The translations under genes were made by a program, and so were the position numbers. Below, piece by piece: positions 1-9,789 of a DNA stretch of 64,000 bases (position 1 is its first letter; each line of letters starts with the position of its first letter). The notes beneath the pieces were generated by a model. It made no database searches, had not been told where the DNA came from, and saw only the letters and a program-made list of their open reading frames with translations. Origin of the DNA: Apostichopus japonicus (Eukaryota > Echinodermata > Holothuroidea > Aspidochirotida > Stichopodidae); contig NC_092579.1 in the NCBI RefSeq assembly GCF_037975245.1, positions 12,506,678 to 12,570,677 on the forward strand, read 5' to 3'.

Positions 1-107
1 GTACGAGCTGATGATCGAGACTCTCTTTTGCATCCGTGGTTCGAAACCCCGGTGATGACGTCTTTTGCCGATCTTTTACAGCAAGTGCCTACACGGGGAG
101 CTGTAAG

Positions 108-128
108 TATTAGTTAATCCACCTAATA
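108..128 (+). repeat. Inverted repeat 3: TATTAG/CTAATA
   Basis: TATTAG (108-113) pairs exactly with CTAATA (123-128) across a 9-base AT-rich loop. In a common subfamily the left arm reads TAATAG, which weakens the stem. The loop carries the CCACC/CCAGC/CCAAC difference (bases 119-123) that is the most frequent polymorphism of the array. Confidence 0.7.
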
Positions 129-138
129 TCTCAGTCCA

Positions 139-168
139 TACAGTGGCGCGATGGCTTGGCGCACTGTA
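139..168 (+). repeat. Inverted repeat 1: 10-bp stem with one bulge
   Basis: TACAGTG (139-145) pairs perfectly with CACTGTA (162-168). After a bulged G146, CGC (147-149) pairs with GCG (159-161), leaving a 9-base loop. This stem overlaps the D-arm-like hairpin and extends it far beyond the 4 bp of a tRNA. It is the strongest secondary structure in the monomer and is kept in nearly every unit. Rare breaks include the TACATTG/CTCTGTA unit at 50,638-50,666 and its duplicate at 54,522-54,550. Confidence 0.8.
144..154 (+). promoter_or_regulatory. A box-like element of Pol III type 2 promoter
   Basis: TGGCGCGATGG resembles the A-box consensus TRGYNNARNNG, but the expected A-R at the seventh and eighth positions reads G-A. 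It lies 59 bp upstream of the B box (start to start), within the range tolerated by TFIIIC. The element is nearly invariant through the array. One unit (28,485-28,495) loses three bases here. Whether it drives transcription is unknown. Confidence 0.5.
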
Positions 169-202
169 CGAGCTGATGATCGAGACTCTCTTTTGCATCC
201 GT

Positions 203-213
203 GGTTCGAACCC
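203..213 (+). promoter_or_regulatory. B box of Pol III type 2 promoter
   Basis: GGTTCGAACCC matches the B-box consensus GGTTCGANNCC at every defined position. It recurs once per monomer; some units, commonest in the first 5 kb, have GGTTCGAAACC and also match. I noticed only a few broken copies: 3,298 and 16,016 (C to T), 4,780 (A to T), near 14,885-14,890 (rearranged), 39,116 and 39,444 (G to C), and 59,575 (T to A). The core TTCGAA is a palindrome, so the minus strand reads GGTTCGAACCA, matching 10 of 11 positions. Confidence 0.8.
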
Positions 214-226
214 CGGTGATGACGTC

Positions 227-241
227 TTTTGCCGATCTTTT
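227..241 (+). terminator. Paired T4 runs, possible Pol III terminators
   Basis: Two T4 runs (227-230 and 238-241) lie 14 and 25 bp after the B box, where a short Pol III transcript could end. They sit in two direct repeats of TCTTTT, 11 bp apart. In the short monomers one of the two is lost. A further T4 at 191-194 lies between the A and B boxes and could stop transcription early. T4 is the minimal terminator in many animals and leaks in some. Function is inferred. Confidence 0.4.
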
Positions 242-270
242 ACAGCAAGTGCCTACACGGGGAGCTGTAA
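240..270 (+). repeat. Inverted repeat 2: 7-bp stem, 17-base loop
   Basis: TTACAGC (240-246) is the exact reverse complement of GCTGTAA (264-270). The loop contains GTG and CAC, which could add a short inner stem. The stem is conserved in most units. Some variants break it: TTACCGC (for example 6,901-6,910), TTATAGC (24,236-24,244), GCAGCTG replacing GGAGCTG beside the stem (24,741), and GGTGTAA (5,471). Confidence 0.75.
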
Positions 271-1321
271 GTATTAGTTAATCGAGCTGATATCTCAGTC
301 CATACAGTGGCGCGATGGCTTGGCGCACTGTACGAGCTGATGATCGAGACTCTCTTTTGCATCCGTGGTTCGAACCCCGGTGATGACGTCTTTTGCCGAT
401 CTTTTACAGCAAGTGCCTACACGGGGAGCTGTAAGTATTAGTTAATCCACCTAATATCTCAGTCCATACAGTGGCGCGATGACTTGACGCACTGTACGAG
501 CTGATGATCGAGACTCTCTTTTGCATCCGTGGTTCGAACCCCGGTGATGACGTCTTTTGCCGATCTTTTACAGCAAGTGCCTACACGGGGAGCTGTAAGT
601 ATTAGTTAATCCACCTAATATCTCAGTCCATACAGTGGCGCGATGGCTTGGCGCACTGTACGAGCTGATGATCGAGACTCTCTTTTGCATCCGTGGTTCG
701 AAACCCCGGTGGTGACGTCTTTTGCCGATCTTTTACAGCAAGTGCCTACACGGGGAGCTGTAAGTATTAGTTAATCCAGCTAATATCTCAGTCCATACAG
801 TGGCGCGATGGCTTGGCGCACTGTACGAGCTGATGATCGAGACTCTCTTTTGCATCCGTGGTTCGAAACCCCGGTGATGACGTCTTTTGCCGATCTTTTA
901 CAGCAAGTGCCTACACGGGGAGCTGTAAGTATTAGTTAATCCACCTAATATCTCAGTCCATACAGTGGCGCGATGGCTTGGCGCACTGTACGAGCTGATG
1001 ATCGAGACTCTCTTTTGCATCCGTGGTTCGAAACCCCGGTGATGACGTCTTTTGCCGATCTTTTACAGCAAGTGCCTACACGGTGAGCTGTAAGTATTAG
1101 TTAATCCACCTAATATCTCAGTCCATACAGTGGCGCGATGGCTTGGCGCACTGTACGAGCTGATGATCGAGACTCTCTTTTGCATCCGTGGTTCGAACCC
1201 CGGTGATGACGTCTTTTGCCGATCTTTTACAGCAAGTGCCTACACGGGGAGCTGTAAGTATTAGTTAATCCACCTAATATCTCAGTCCATACAGTGGCGC
1301 GATGGCTTGGCGCACTGTACG

Positions 1322-1475
1322 AGCTGATGATCGAGACTCTCTTTTGCATCCGTGGTTCGAAACCCGGTGATGACGTCTTTTACAGCAAGTGCCTACACGG
1401 GGAGCTGTAAGTATTAGTTAATCCACCTAATATCTCAGTCCATACAATGGCGCGATGGCTTGGCGCACTGTACGA
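1322..1475 (+). repeat. First short monomer (11-bp deletion form)
   Basis: The unit reads GACGTCTTTTACAGC at 1,372-1,386 where full units have two TCTTTT copies separated by GCCGA. One TCTTTT plus GCCGA is missing, as expected from slippage or exchange between the direct repeats. The same short form recurs dozens of times, for example near 2,355, 2,998, 5,130, 5,445, 6,090, 7,215, 9,625, 17,505 and 37,175. From about 46.6 kb a related form ends in TTTTGCAGC instead of TTTTACAGC. Confidence 0.85.
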
Positions 1476-4400
1476 GCTGATGATCGAGACTCTCTTTTGC
1501 ATCCGTGGTTCGAAACCCCGGTGATGACGTCTTTTGCCGATCTTTTACAGCAAGTGCCTACACGGGGAGCTGTAAGTATTAGTTAATCCACCTAATATCT
1601 CAGTCCATACAGTGGCGCGATGGCTTGGCGCACTGTACGAGCTGATGATCGAGACTCTCTTTTGCATCCGTGGTTCGAAACCCCGGTGGTGACGTCTTTT
1701 GCCGATCTTTTACAGCAAGTGCCTACACGGGGAGCTGTAAGTACTAGTTCATCCACCTAATATCTCAGTCCATACAGTGGCGCGATGGCTTGGCGCACTG
1801 TACGAGCTGATGATCGAGACTCTCTTTTGCATCCGTGGTTCGAAACCCCGGTGATGACGTCTTTTGCCGATCTTTTACAGCAAGTGCCTACACGGGGAGC
1901 TGTAAGTATTAGTTAATCCAGCTAATATCTCAGTCCATACAGTGGCGCGATGGCTTGGCGCACTGTACGAGCTGATGATCGAGACTCTCTTTTGCATCCG
2001 TGGTTCGAACCCGGGTGGTGACGTCTTTTGCCGATCTTTTACAGCAAGTGCCTACACGGGGAGCTGTAAGTATTAGTTAATCCACCTAATATTTCAGTCC
2101 ATACAGTGGCGCGATGGCTTGGCGCACTGTACGAGCTGATGATCGAGACTCTCTTTTGCATCCGTGGTTCGAACCCCGGTGATGACGTCTTTTGCCGATC
2201 TTTTACAGCAAGTGCCTACACGGGGAGCTGTAAGTATTAGTTAATCCAGCTAATATCTCAGTCCATACAGTGGCGCGATGGCTTGGCGCACTGTACGAGC
2301 TGATGATCGAGACTCTCTTTTGCATCCGTGGTTCGAAACCCGGTGATGACGTCTTTTACAGCAAGTGCCTACACAGGGAGCTGTAAGTATTAGTTAATCC
2401 AGCTAATATCTCAGTCCATACAGTGGCGCGATGGCTTGGCGCACTGTACGAGCTGATGATCGAGACTCTCTTTTGCATCCGTGGTTCGAAACCCCGGTGA
2501 TGACGTCTTTTGCCGATCTTTTACAGCAAGTGCCTACACGGGGAGCTGTAAGTACTAGTTAATCCACCTAATATCTCAGTCCATACAGTGGCGCGATGGC
2601 TTGACGCACTGTACGAGCTGATGATCGAGACTCTCTTTTGCATCCGTGGTTCGAAACCCCGGTGATGACGTCTTTTGCCGATCTTTTACAGCAAGTGCCT
2701 ACACGGGGAGCTGTAAGTATTAGTTAATCCACCTAATATCTCAGTCCATACAGTGGCGCGATGGCTTGGCGCACTGTACGAGCTGATGATCGAGACTCTC
2801 TTTTGCATCCGTGGTTCGAACCCCGGTGATGACGTCTTTTGCCGATCTTTTACAGCAAGTGCCTACACGGGGAGCTGTAAGTATTAGTTAATCCACCTAA
2901 TATCTCAGTCCATACAGTGGCGCGATGACTTGACGCACTGTACGAGCTGATGATCGAGACTCTCCTTTGCATCCGTGGTTCGAAACCCGGTGATGACGTC
3001 TTTTACAGCAAGTGCCTACACGGGGAGCTGTAAGTATTAGTTAATCCACCTAATATCTCAGTCCATACAGTGGCGCGATGGCTTGGCGCACTGTACGAGC
3101 TGATGATCGAGACTCTCTTTTGCATCCGTGGTTCGAACCCCGGTGATGACGTCTTTTGCCGATCTTTTACAGCAAGTGCCTACACGGGGAGCTGTAAGTA
3201 CTAGTTAATCCACCTAATATCTCAGTCCATACAGTGGCGCGATGGCTTTGCGCACTGTACGAGCTGATGATCGAGACTCTCTTTTGCATCCGTGGTTTGA
3301 AACCCCGGTGATGACGTCTTTTGCCGATCTTTTACAGCAAGTGCCTACACGGGGAGCTGTAAGTATTAGTTAATCCACCTAATATCTCAGTCCATACAGT
3401 GGCGCGATAGCTTGGCGCACTGTACGAGCTGATGATCGAGACTCTCTTTTGCATCCGTGGTTCGAACCCCGGTGATGACGTCTTTTGCCGATCTTTTACA
3501 GCAAGTGCCTACACGGGGAGCTGTAAGTATTAGTTAATCCACCTAATATCTCAGTCCATACAGTGGCGCGATGGCTTGGCGAACTCTACGAGCTGATGAT
3601 CGAGACTCTCTTTTGCATCCGTGGTTCGAACCCCGGTGATGACGTCTTTTGCCGATCTTTTACAGCAAGTGCCTACACGGGGAGCTGTAAGTATTAGTTA
3701 ATCCACCTAATATCTCAGTCCATACAGTGGCGCGATGCCTTGGCGCACTGTACGAGCTGATGATCGAGACTCTCTTTTGCATCCGTGGTTCGAACCCCGG
3801 TGATGACGTCTTTTGCCGATCTTTTACAGCAAGTGCCTACACGGGGAGCTGTAAGTATTAGTTAATCCACCTAATATTTCAGTCCATACAGTGGCGCGAT
3901 GGCTTGGCGCACTGTACGAGCTGATGATCGAGACTCTCTTTTGCATCCGTGGTTCGAACCCCGGTGATGACGTCTTTTGCCGATCTTTTACAGCAAGTGC
4001 CTACACGGTGAGCTGTAAGTATTAGTTAATCCACCTAATATCTCAGTCCATACAGTGGCGCGATGGCTTGGCGCACTGTACGAGCTGATGATCGAGACTC
4101 TCTTTTGCATCCGTGGTTCGAAACCCCGGTGATGACGTCTTTTGCCGATCTTTTACAGCAAGTGCCTACACGGGGAGCTGTAAGTATTAGTTAATCCACC
4201 TAACATCTCAGTCCATACAGTGGCGCGATGGCTTGGCGCACTGTACGAGCTGATGATCGAGACTCTCTTTTGCATCCGTGGTTCGAAACCCCGGTGGTGA
4301 CGTCTTTTGCCGATCTTTTACAGCAAGTGCCTACACGGGGAGCTGTAAGTATTAGTTAATCCACCTAATATCTCAGTCCATACAGTGGCGCGATGGCTTG

Positions 4401-5425
4401 GCGCACTGTACGAGCTGATGATCGAGACTCTCTTTTGCATCCGTGGTTCGAACCCCGGTGATGACGTCTTTTGCCGATCTTTTACAGCAAGTGCCTACAC
4501 GGGGAGCTGTAAGTATTAGTTAATCCACCTAATATCTCAGTCCATACAGTGGCGCGATGGCTTGGCGCACTGTACGAGCTGATGATCGAGACTCTCTTTT
4601 GCATCCGTGGTTCGAACCCCGGTGATGACGTCTTTTGCCGATCTTTTACAGCAAGTGCCTACACGGGGAGCTGTAAGTATTAGTTAATCCAGCTAATATC
4701 TCAGTCCATACAGTGGCGCGATGGCTTGGCGCACTGTACGAGCTGATGATCGAGACTCTCTTTTGCCATCCGTGGTTCGTAACCCCGGTGATGACGTCTT
4801 TTGCTGATCTTTTACAGCAAGTGCCTACACGGGGAGCTGTAAGTATTAGTTAATCCACCTAATATCTCAGTCCATACAGTGGCGCGATGGCTTGGCGCAC
4901 TGTACGAGCTGATGATCGAGACTATCTTTTACATCCGTGGTTCGAACCCCGGTGATGACGTCTTTTGCCGATCTTTTACAGCAAGTGCCTACACGGGGAG
5001 CTGTAAGTATTAGTTAATCCACCTAATATCTCAGTCCATACAGTGGCGCGATGGCTTGGCGCACTGTACGAGCTGATGATCGAGACTCTCTTTTGCATCC
5101 GTGGTTCGAACCCCAGTGGTGACGTCTTTTACAGCAAGTGCCTACACGGGGAGCTGTAAGTATTAGTTAATCCACCTAATATCTCAGTCCATACAGTGGC
5201 GCGATGGCTTGGCGCACTGTACGAGCTGATGATCGAGACTCTCTTTTGCATCCGTGGTTCGAAACCCCGGTGATGACGTCTTTTGCCGATCTTTTACAGC
5301 AAGTGCCTACACGGGGAGCTGTAAGTATTAGTTAATCCACCTAATATCTCAGTCCATACAGTGGCGCGATGGTTTGGCGCACTGTACGAGCTGATGATCG
5401 AGACTCTCTTTTGCATCCGTGGTTC

Positions 5426-8400
5426 GAAAACCGGTGATGACGTCTTTTACAGCAAGTGCCTACACGGGGAGGTGTAAGTATCAGTTAATCCACCTAATAT
5501 CTCAGTCCATACAGTGGCGCGATGGCTTGGCGCACTGTACGAGCTGATGATCGAGACTCTCTTTTGCATCCGTGGTTCGAAACCCCGGTGGTTACGTCTT
5601 TTGCCGATCTTTTACAGCAAGTGCCTACACGGGGAGCTGTAAGTATTAGTTAATCCACCTAATATCTCAGTCCATACAGTGGCGCGATGGCTTGGCGCAC
5701 TGTACGAGCTGATGATCGAGACTCTCTTTTGCATCCGTGGTTCGAACCCCGGTGGTGACGTCTTTTGCCGATCTTTTACAGCAAGTGCCTACACGGGGAG
5801 CTGTAAGTATTAGTTAATCCACCTAATATCTCAGTCCATACAGTGGCGCGATGGCTTGGCGCACTGTACGAGCTGATGATCGAGACTCTCTTTTGCTTCC
5901 GTGGTTCGAACCCCGGTGATGACGTCTTTTGCCGATCTTTTACAGCAAGTGCCTACACGGGGAGCTGTAAGTATTAGTTAATCCACCTAATATCTCAGTC
6001 CATACAGTGGCGCGATGGCTTGGCGCACTGTACGAGCTGATGATCGAGACTCTCTTTTGCATCCGTGGTTCGAACCCCGGTGGTGACGTCTTTTACAGCA
6101 AGTGCCTACACGGGGAGCTGTAAGTATTAGTTAATCCACCTAATATCTCAGTCCATACAGTGGCGCGATGGCTTGGCGCACTGTACGAGCTGATGATCGA
6201 GACTCTCTTTTACATCCGTGGTTCGAACCCGGGTGGTGACGTCTTTTGCCGATCTTTTACAGCAAGTGCCTACACGGGGAGCTGTAAGTATTAGTTAATC
6301 CAGCTAATATCTCAGTCCATACAGTGGCGCGATGGCTTGGCGCACTGTACGAGCTGATGATCGAGACTCTCTTTTGCATCCGTGGTTCGAACCCCGGTGG
6401 TGACGTCTTTTGCCGATCTTTTACAGCAAGTGCCTACACGGGGAGCTGTAAGTATTAGTTAATCCACCTAATATCTCAGTCCATACAGTGGCGCGATGGT
6501 TTGGCGCACTGTACGAGCTGATGATCGAGACTCTCTTTTGCATCCGTGGTTCGAAAACCGGTGATGACGTCTTTTACAGCAAGTGCCTACACGGGGAGCT
6601 GTAAGTATCAGTTAATCCAGCTAATATCTCAGTCCATACAGTGGCGCGATGGCTTGGCGCACTGTACGAGCTTATGATCGAGACTCTCTTTTGCATCCGT
6701 GGTTCGAAACCCCGGTGGTTACGTCTTTTGCCGATCTTTTACAGCAAGTGCCTACACGGGGAGCTGTAAGTATTAGTTAATCCACCTAATATCTCAGTCC
6801 ATACAGTGGCGCGATGGCTTGGCGCACTGTACGAGCTTATGATCGAGACTCTCTTTTGCATCCGTGGTTCGAACCCCGGTGATGACGTCTTTTGCCGATC
6901 TTTTACCGCAAGTGCCTACACGGGGAGCTGTAAGTATTAGTTAATCCACCTAATATCTTAGTCCATACAGTGGCGCGATGGCTTGGCGCACTGTACGAGC
7001 TGATGATCGAGACTCTTTTTTGCATCCGTGGTTCGAACCCCGGTGATGACGTCTTTTGCCGATCTTTTACAGCAAGTGCCTACACGGGGAGCTGTAAGTA
7101 TTAGTTAATCCACCTAATATCTCAGTCCATACAGTGGCGCGATGGCTTGGCGCACTGTACGAGCTGATGATCGAGACTCTCTTTTGCATCCGTGGTTCGA
7201 ACCCCGGTGGTGACGTCTTTTACAGCAAGTGCCTACACGTGGAGCTGTAAGTATTAGTTAATCCACCTAATATCTCAGTCCATACAGTGGCGCGATGGCT
7301 TGGCGCACTGTACGAGCTGATGATCGAGACTCTCTTTTGCATCCGTGGTTCGAACCCGGGTGGTGACGTCTTTTGCCGATCTTTTACAGCAAGTGCCTAC
7401 ACGGGGAGCTGTAAGTATTAGTTAATCCACCTAATATCTCAGTCCATACAGTGGCGCGATGGCTTGGCGCACTGTACGAGCTGATGATCGAGACTCTCTT
7501 TTGCATCCGTGGTTCGAAAACCGGTGATGACGTCTTTTACAGCAAGTGGCTACACGGGGAGCTGTAAGTATCAGTTAATCCACCTAATATCTCAGTCAAT
7601 ACAGTGGCGCGATGGCTTGGCGCACTGTACGAGCTGATGATCGAGACTCTCTTTTGCATCCGTGGTTCGAAACCCCGGTGATGACGTCTTTTGCCGATCT
7701 TTTACAGCAAGTGCCTACACGGGGAGCTGTAAGTATTAGTTAATCCACCTAATATCTCAGTCCATACAGTGGCGCGATGGCTTGGCGCACTGTACGAGCT
7801 GATGATCGAGACTCTCTTTTGCATCCGTGGTTCGAACCCCGGTGATGACGTCTTTTGCCGATCTTTTACCGCAAGTGCCTACACGGGGAGCTGTAAGTAT
7901 TAGTTAATCCACCTAATATCTCAGTCCATACAGTGGCGCGATGGCTTGGCGCACTGTACGAGCTGATGATCGAGACTCTCTTTTGCTTCCGTGGTTCGAA
8001 CCCCGGTGATGACGTCTTTTGCCGATCTTTTACAGCAAGTGCCTACACGGGGAGCTGTAAGTATTAGTTAATCCACCTAATATCTCAGTCCATACAGTGG
8101 CGCGATGGCTTGGCGCACTGTACGAGCTGATGATCGAGACTCTCTTTTGCATCCGTGGTTCGAACCCCGGTGGTGACGTCTTTTACAGCAAGTGCCTACA
8201 CGGGGAGCTGTAAGTATTAGTTAATCCACCTAATATCTCAGTCCATACAGTGGCGCGATGGCTTGGCGCACTGTACGAGCTGATGATCGAGACTCTCTTT
8301 TGCATCCGTGGTTCGAACCCGGGTGGTGACGTCTTTTGCCGATCTTTTACAGCAAGTGCCTACACGGGGAGCTGTAAGTATTAGTTAATCCAGCTAATAT

Positions 8401-9605
8401 CTCAGTCCATACAGTGGCGCGATGGCTTGGCGCACTGTACGAGCTGATGATCGAGACTCTCTTTTGCATCCGTGGTTCGAACCCCGGTGGTGACGTCTTT
8501 TGCCGATCTTTTACAGCAAGTGCCTACACGGGGAGCTGTAAGTATTAGTTAATCCACCTAATATCTCAGTCCATACAGTGGCGCGATGGTTTGGCGCACT
8601 GTACGAGCTGATGATCGAGACTCTCTTTTGCATCCGTGGTTCGAAAACCGGTGATGACGTCTTTTACAGCAAGTGCCTACACGGGGAGCTGTAAGTATCA
8701 GTTAATCCAGCTAATATCTCAGTCCATACAGTGGCGCGATGGCTTGGCGCACTGTACGAGCTGATGATCGAGACTCTCTTTTGCATCCGTGGTTCGAAAC
8801 CCCGGTGGTTACGTCTTTTGCCGATCTTTTACAGCAAGTGCCTACACGGGGAGCTGTAAGTATTAGTTAATCCAGCTAATATCTCAGTCCATACAGTGGC
8901 GCGATGGCTTGGCGCACTGTACGAGCTGATGATCGAGACTCTCTTTTGCATCCGTGGTTCGAACCCCGGTGATGACGTCTTTTGCCGATCTTTTACCGCA
9001 AGTGCCTACACGGGGAGCTGTAAGTATTAGTTAATCCACCTAATATCTTAGTCCATACAGTGGCGCGATGGCTTGGCGCACTGTACGAGCTGATGATCGA
9101 GACTCTCTTTTGCATCCGTGGTTCGAACCCCGGTGATGACGTCTTTTGCCGATCTTTTACAGCAAGTGCCTACACGGGGAGCTGTAAGTATTAGTTAATC
9201 CAGCTAATATCTCAGTCCATACAGTGGCGCGATGGCTTGGCGCACTGTACGAGCTGATGATCGAGACTCTCTTTTGCATCCGTGGTTCGAACCCCGGTGG
9301 TGACGTCTTTTACAGCAAGTGCCTACACGGGGAGCTGTAAGTATTAGTTAATCCACCTAATATCTCAGTCCATACAGTGGCGCGATGGCTTGGCGCACTG
9401 TACGAGCTGATGATCGAGACTCTCTTTTGCATCCGTGGTTCGAACCCGGGTGGTGACGTCTTTTGCCGATCTTTTACAGCAAGTGCCTACACGGGGAGCT
9501 GTAAGTATTAGTTAATCCACCTAATATCTCAGTCCATACAGTGGCGCGATGGCTTGGTGCACTGTACGAGCTGATGATCGAGACTCTCTTTTGCATCCGT
9601 GGTTC
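5426..9605 (+). repeat. 2,090-bp tandem block duplication
   Basis: Rare markers recur exactly 2,090 bp apart: GAAAACCGG at 5,426 and 7,516 and again at 6,553 and 8,643; TTGCTTCCG at 5,894 and 7,984; GAACCCGGG at 6,225 and 8,315 and at 7,351 and 9,441; TTACCGC near 6,904 and 8,994; TATCTTAG near 6,954 and 9,044. The match fails before about 5,375 and after about 9,605, so the copies abut near 7,515. Scattered differences between copies (for example 5,471, 6,211, 6,673 and 7,015) show that the duplication is not brand new, and the first 450 bp match less well. Confidence 0.85.
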
Positions 9606-9789
9606 GAACCCCGGTGATGACGTCTTTTACAGCAAGTGCCTACACGGGGAGCTGTAAGTATTAGTTAATCCACCTAATATCTCAGTCCATACAGTGGCGC
9701 GATGGCTTGGCGCACTGTGCGAGCTGATGATCGAGACTCTCTTTTGCATCCGTGGTTCGAACCCCGGTGGTGACGTCTTTTACAGCAAG

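Larger units (their letters stand above)
144..218 (+). other. tRNA-like (SINE-like) segment of the monomer
   Basis: Seen: a D-arm-like hairpin GCGC(146-149)/GCGC(159-162) with a 9-base loop containing GG, preceded by TG in the place of tRNA bases 8-9, and a T-arm with the 7-base loop TTCGAAC (205-211). The T stem pairs 199-201 and 203-204 with 212-216, leaving T202 bulged. Not seen: a good anticodon arm. The 35 bases between D-arm and T-arm are too many for a standard tRNA, and no 5-bp stem with a 7-base loop is evident. There is also no clear 7-bp acceptor stem. The segment is best read as a decayed tRNA-related promoter region, as in SINE heads, and not as a working tRNA gene. It recurs in almost every monomer. 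Confidence 0.65.
139..302 (+). repeat. Representative 164-bp monomer (reference unit)
   Basis: This unit is used as the coordinate reference for the motifs below. In order it holds: an inverted repeat TACAGTG/CACTGTA around a GCGC stem (139-168); CTGATGATCGAG (173-184); a first T4 (191-194); the B box (203-213); a CCCCGGTG segment (211-218); a second and third T4 (227-230, 238-241) inside two TCTTTT direct repeats; an inverted repeat TTACAGC/GCTGTAA (240-270); and an AT-rich tail with TATTAG that normally pairs with CTAATA. In this copy the tail is altered to ATCGAGCTGATA at 281-292, where most units have ATCCACCTAATA or ATCCAGCTAATA. There is no poly(A) or simple-repeat tail, so the unit is not an intact SINE. 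Confidence 0.9.
1..5430 (+). repeat. Array zone 1: mixed monomers
   Basis: These units mix GAAACCCC and GAACCCC around the B box, and GTGATGAC dominates over GTGGTGAC, unlike most of the window. Short units are infrequent. Private changes include ATCGAGCTGATA at 281-292, an inserted C (GCCATCC) near 4,766, and CTATCTTTTACATCC at 4,923. I saw no clear long duplication here, although repeated local variants make smaller ones possible. No gene is present. Confidence 0.8.

Noticed and set aside
197-213. CENP-B box
   Set aside because: The minus strand has TTCGAACCA, matching the first half (TTCG-4N-A) of the consensus, but the second half CGGG is not at the required distance. The plus strand lacks the central A as well.
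166-218. Functional tRNA gene
   Set aside because: B box and D-arm-like stem are present, but there is no anticodon arm, no acceptor stem, a bulged T stem and a T4 run inside. A tRNA-derived or tRNA-like promoter is the better reading.
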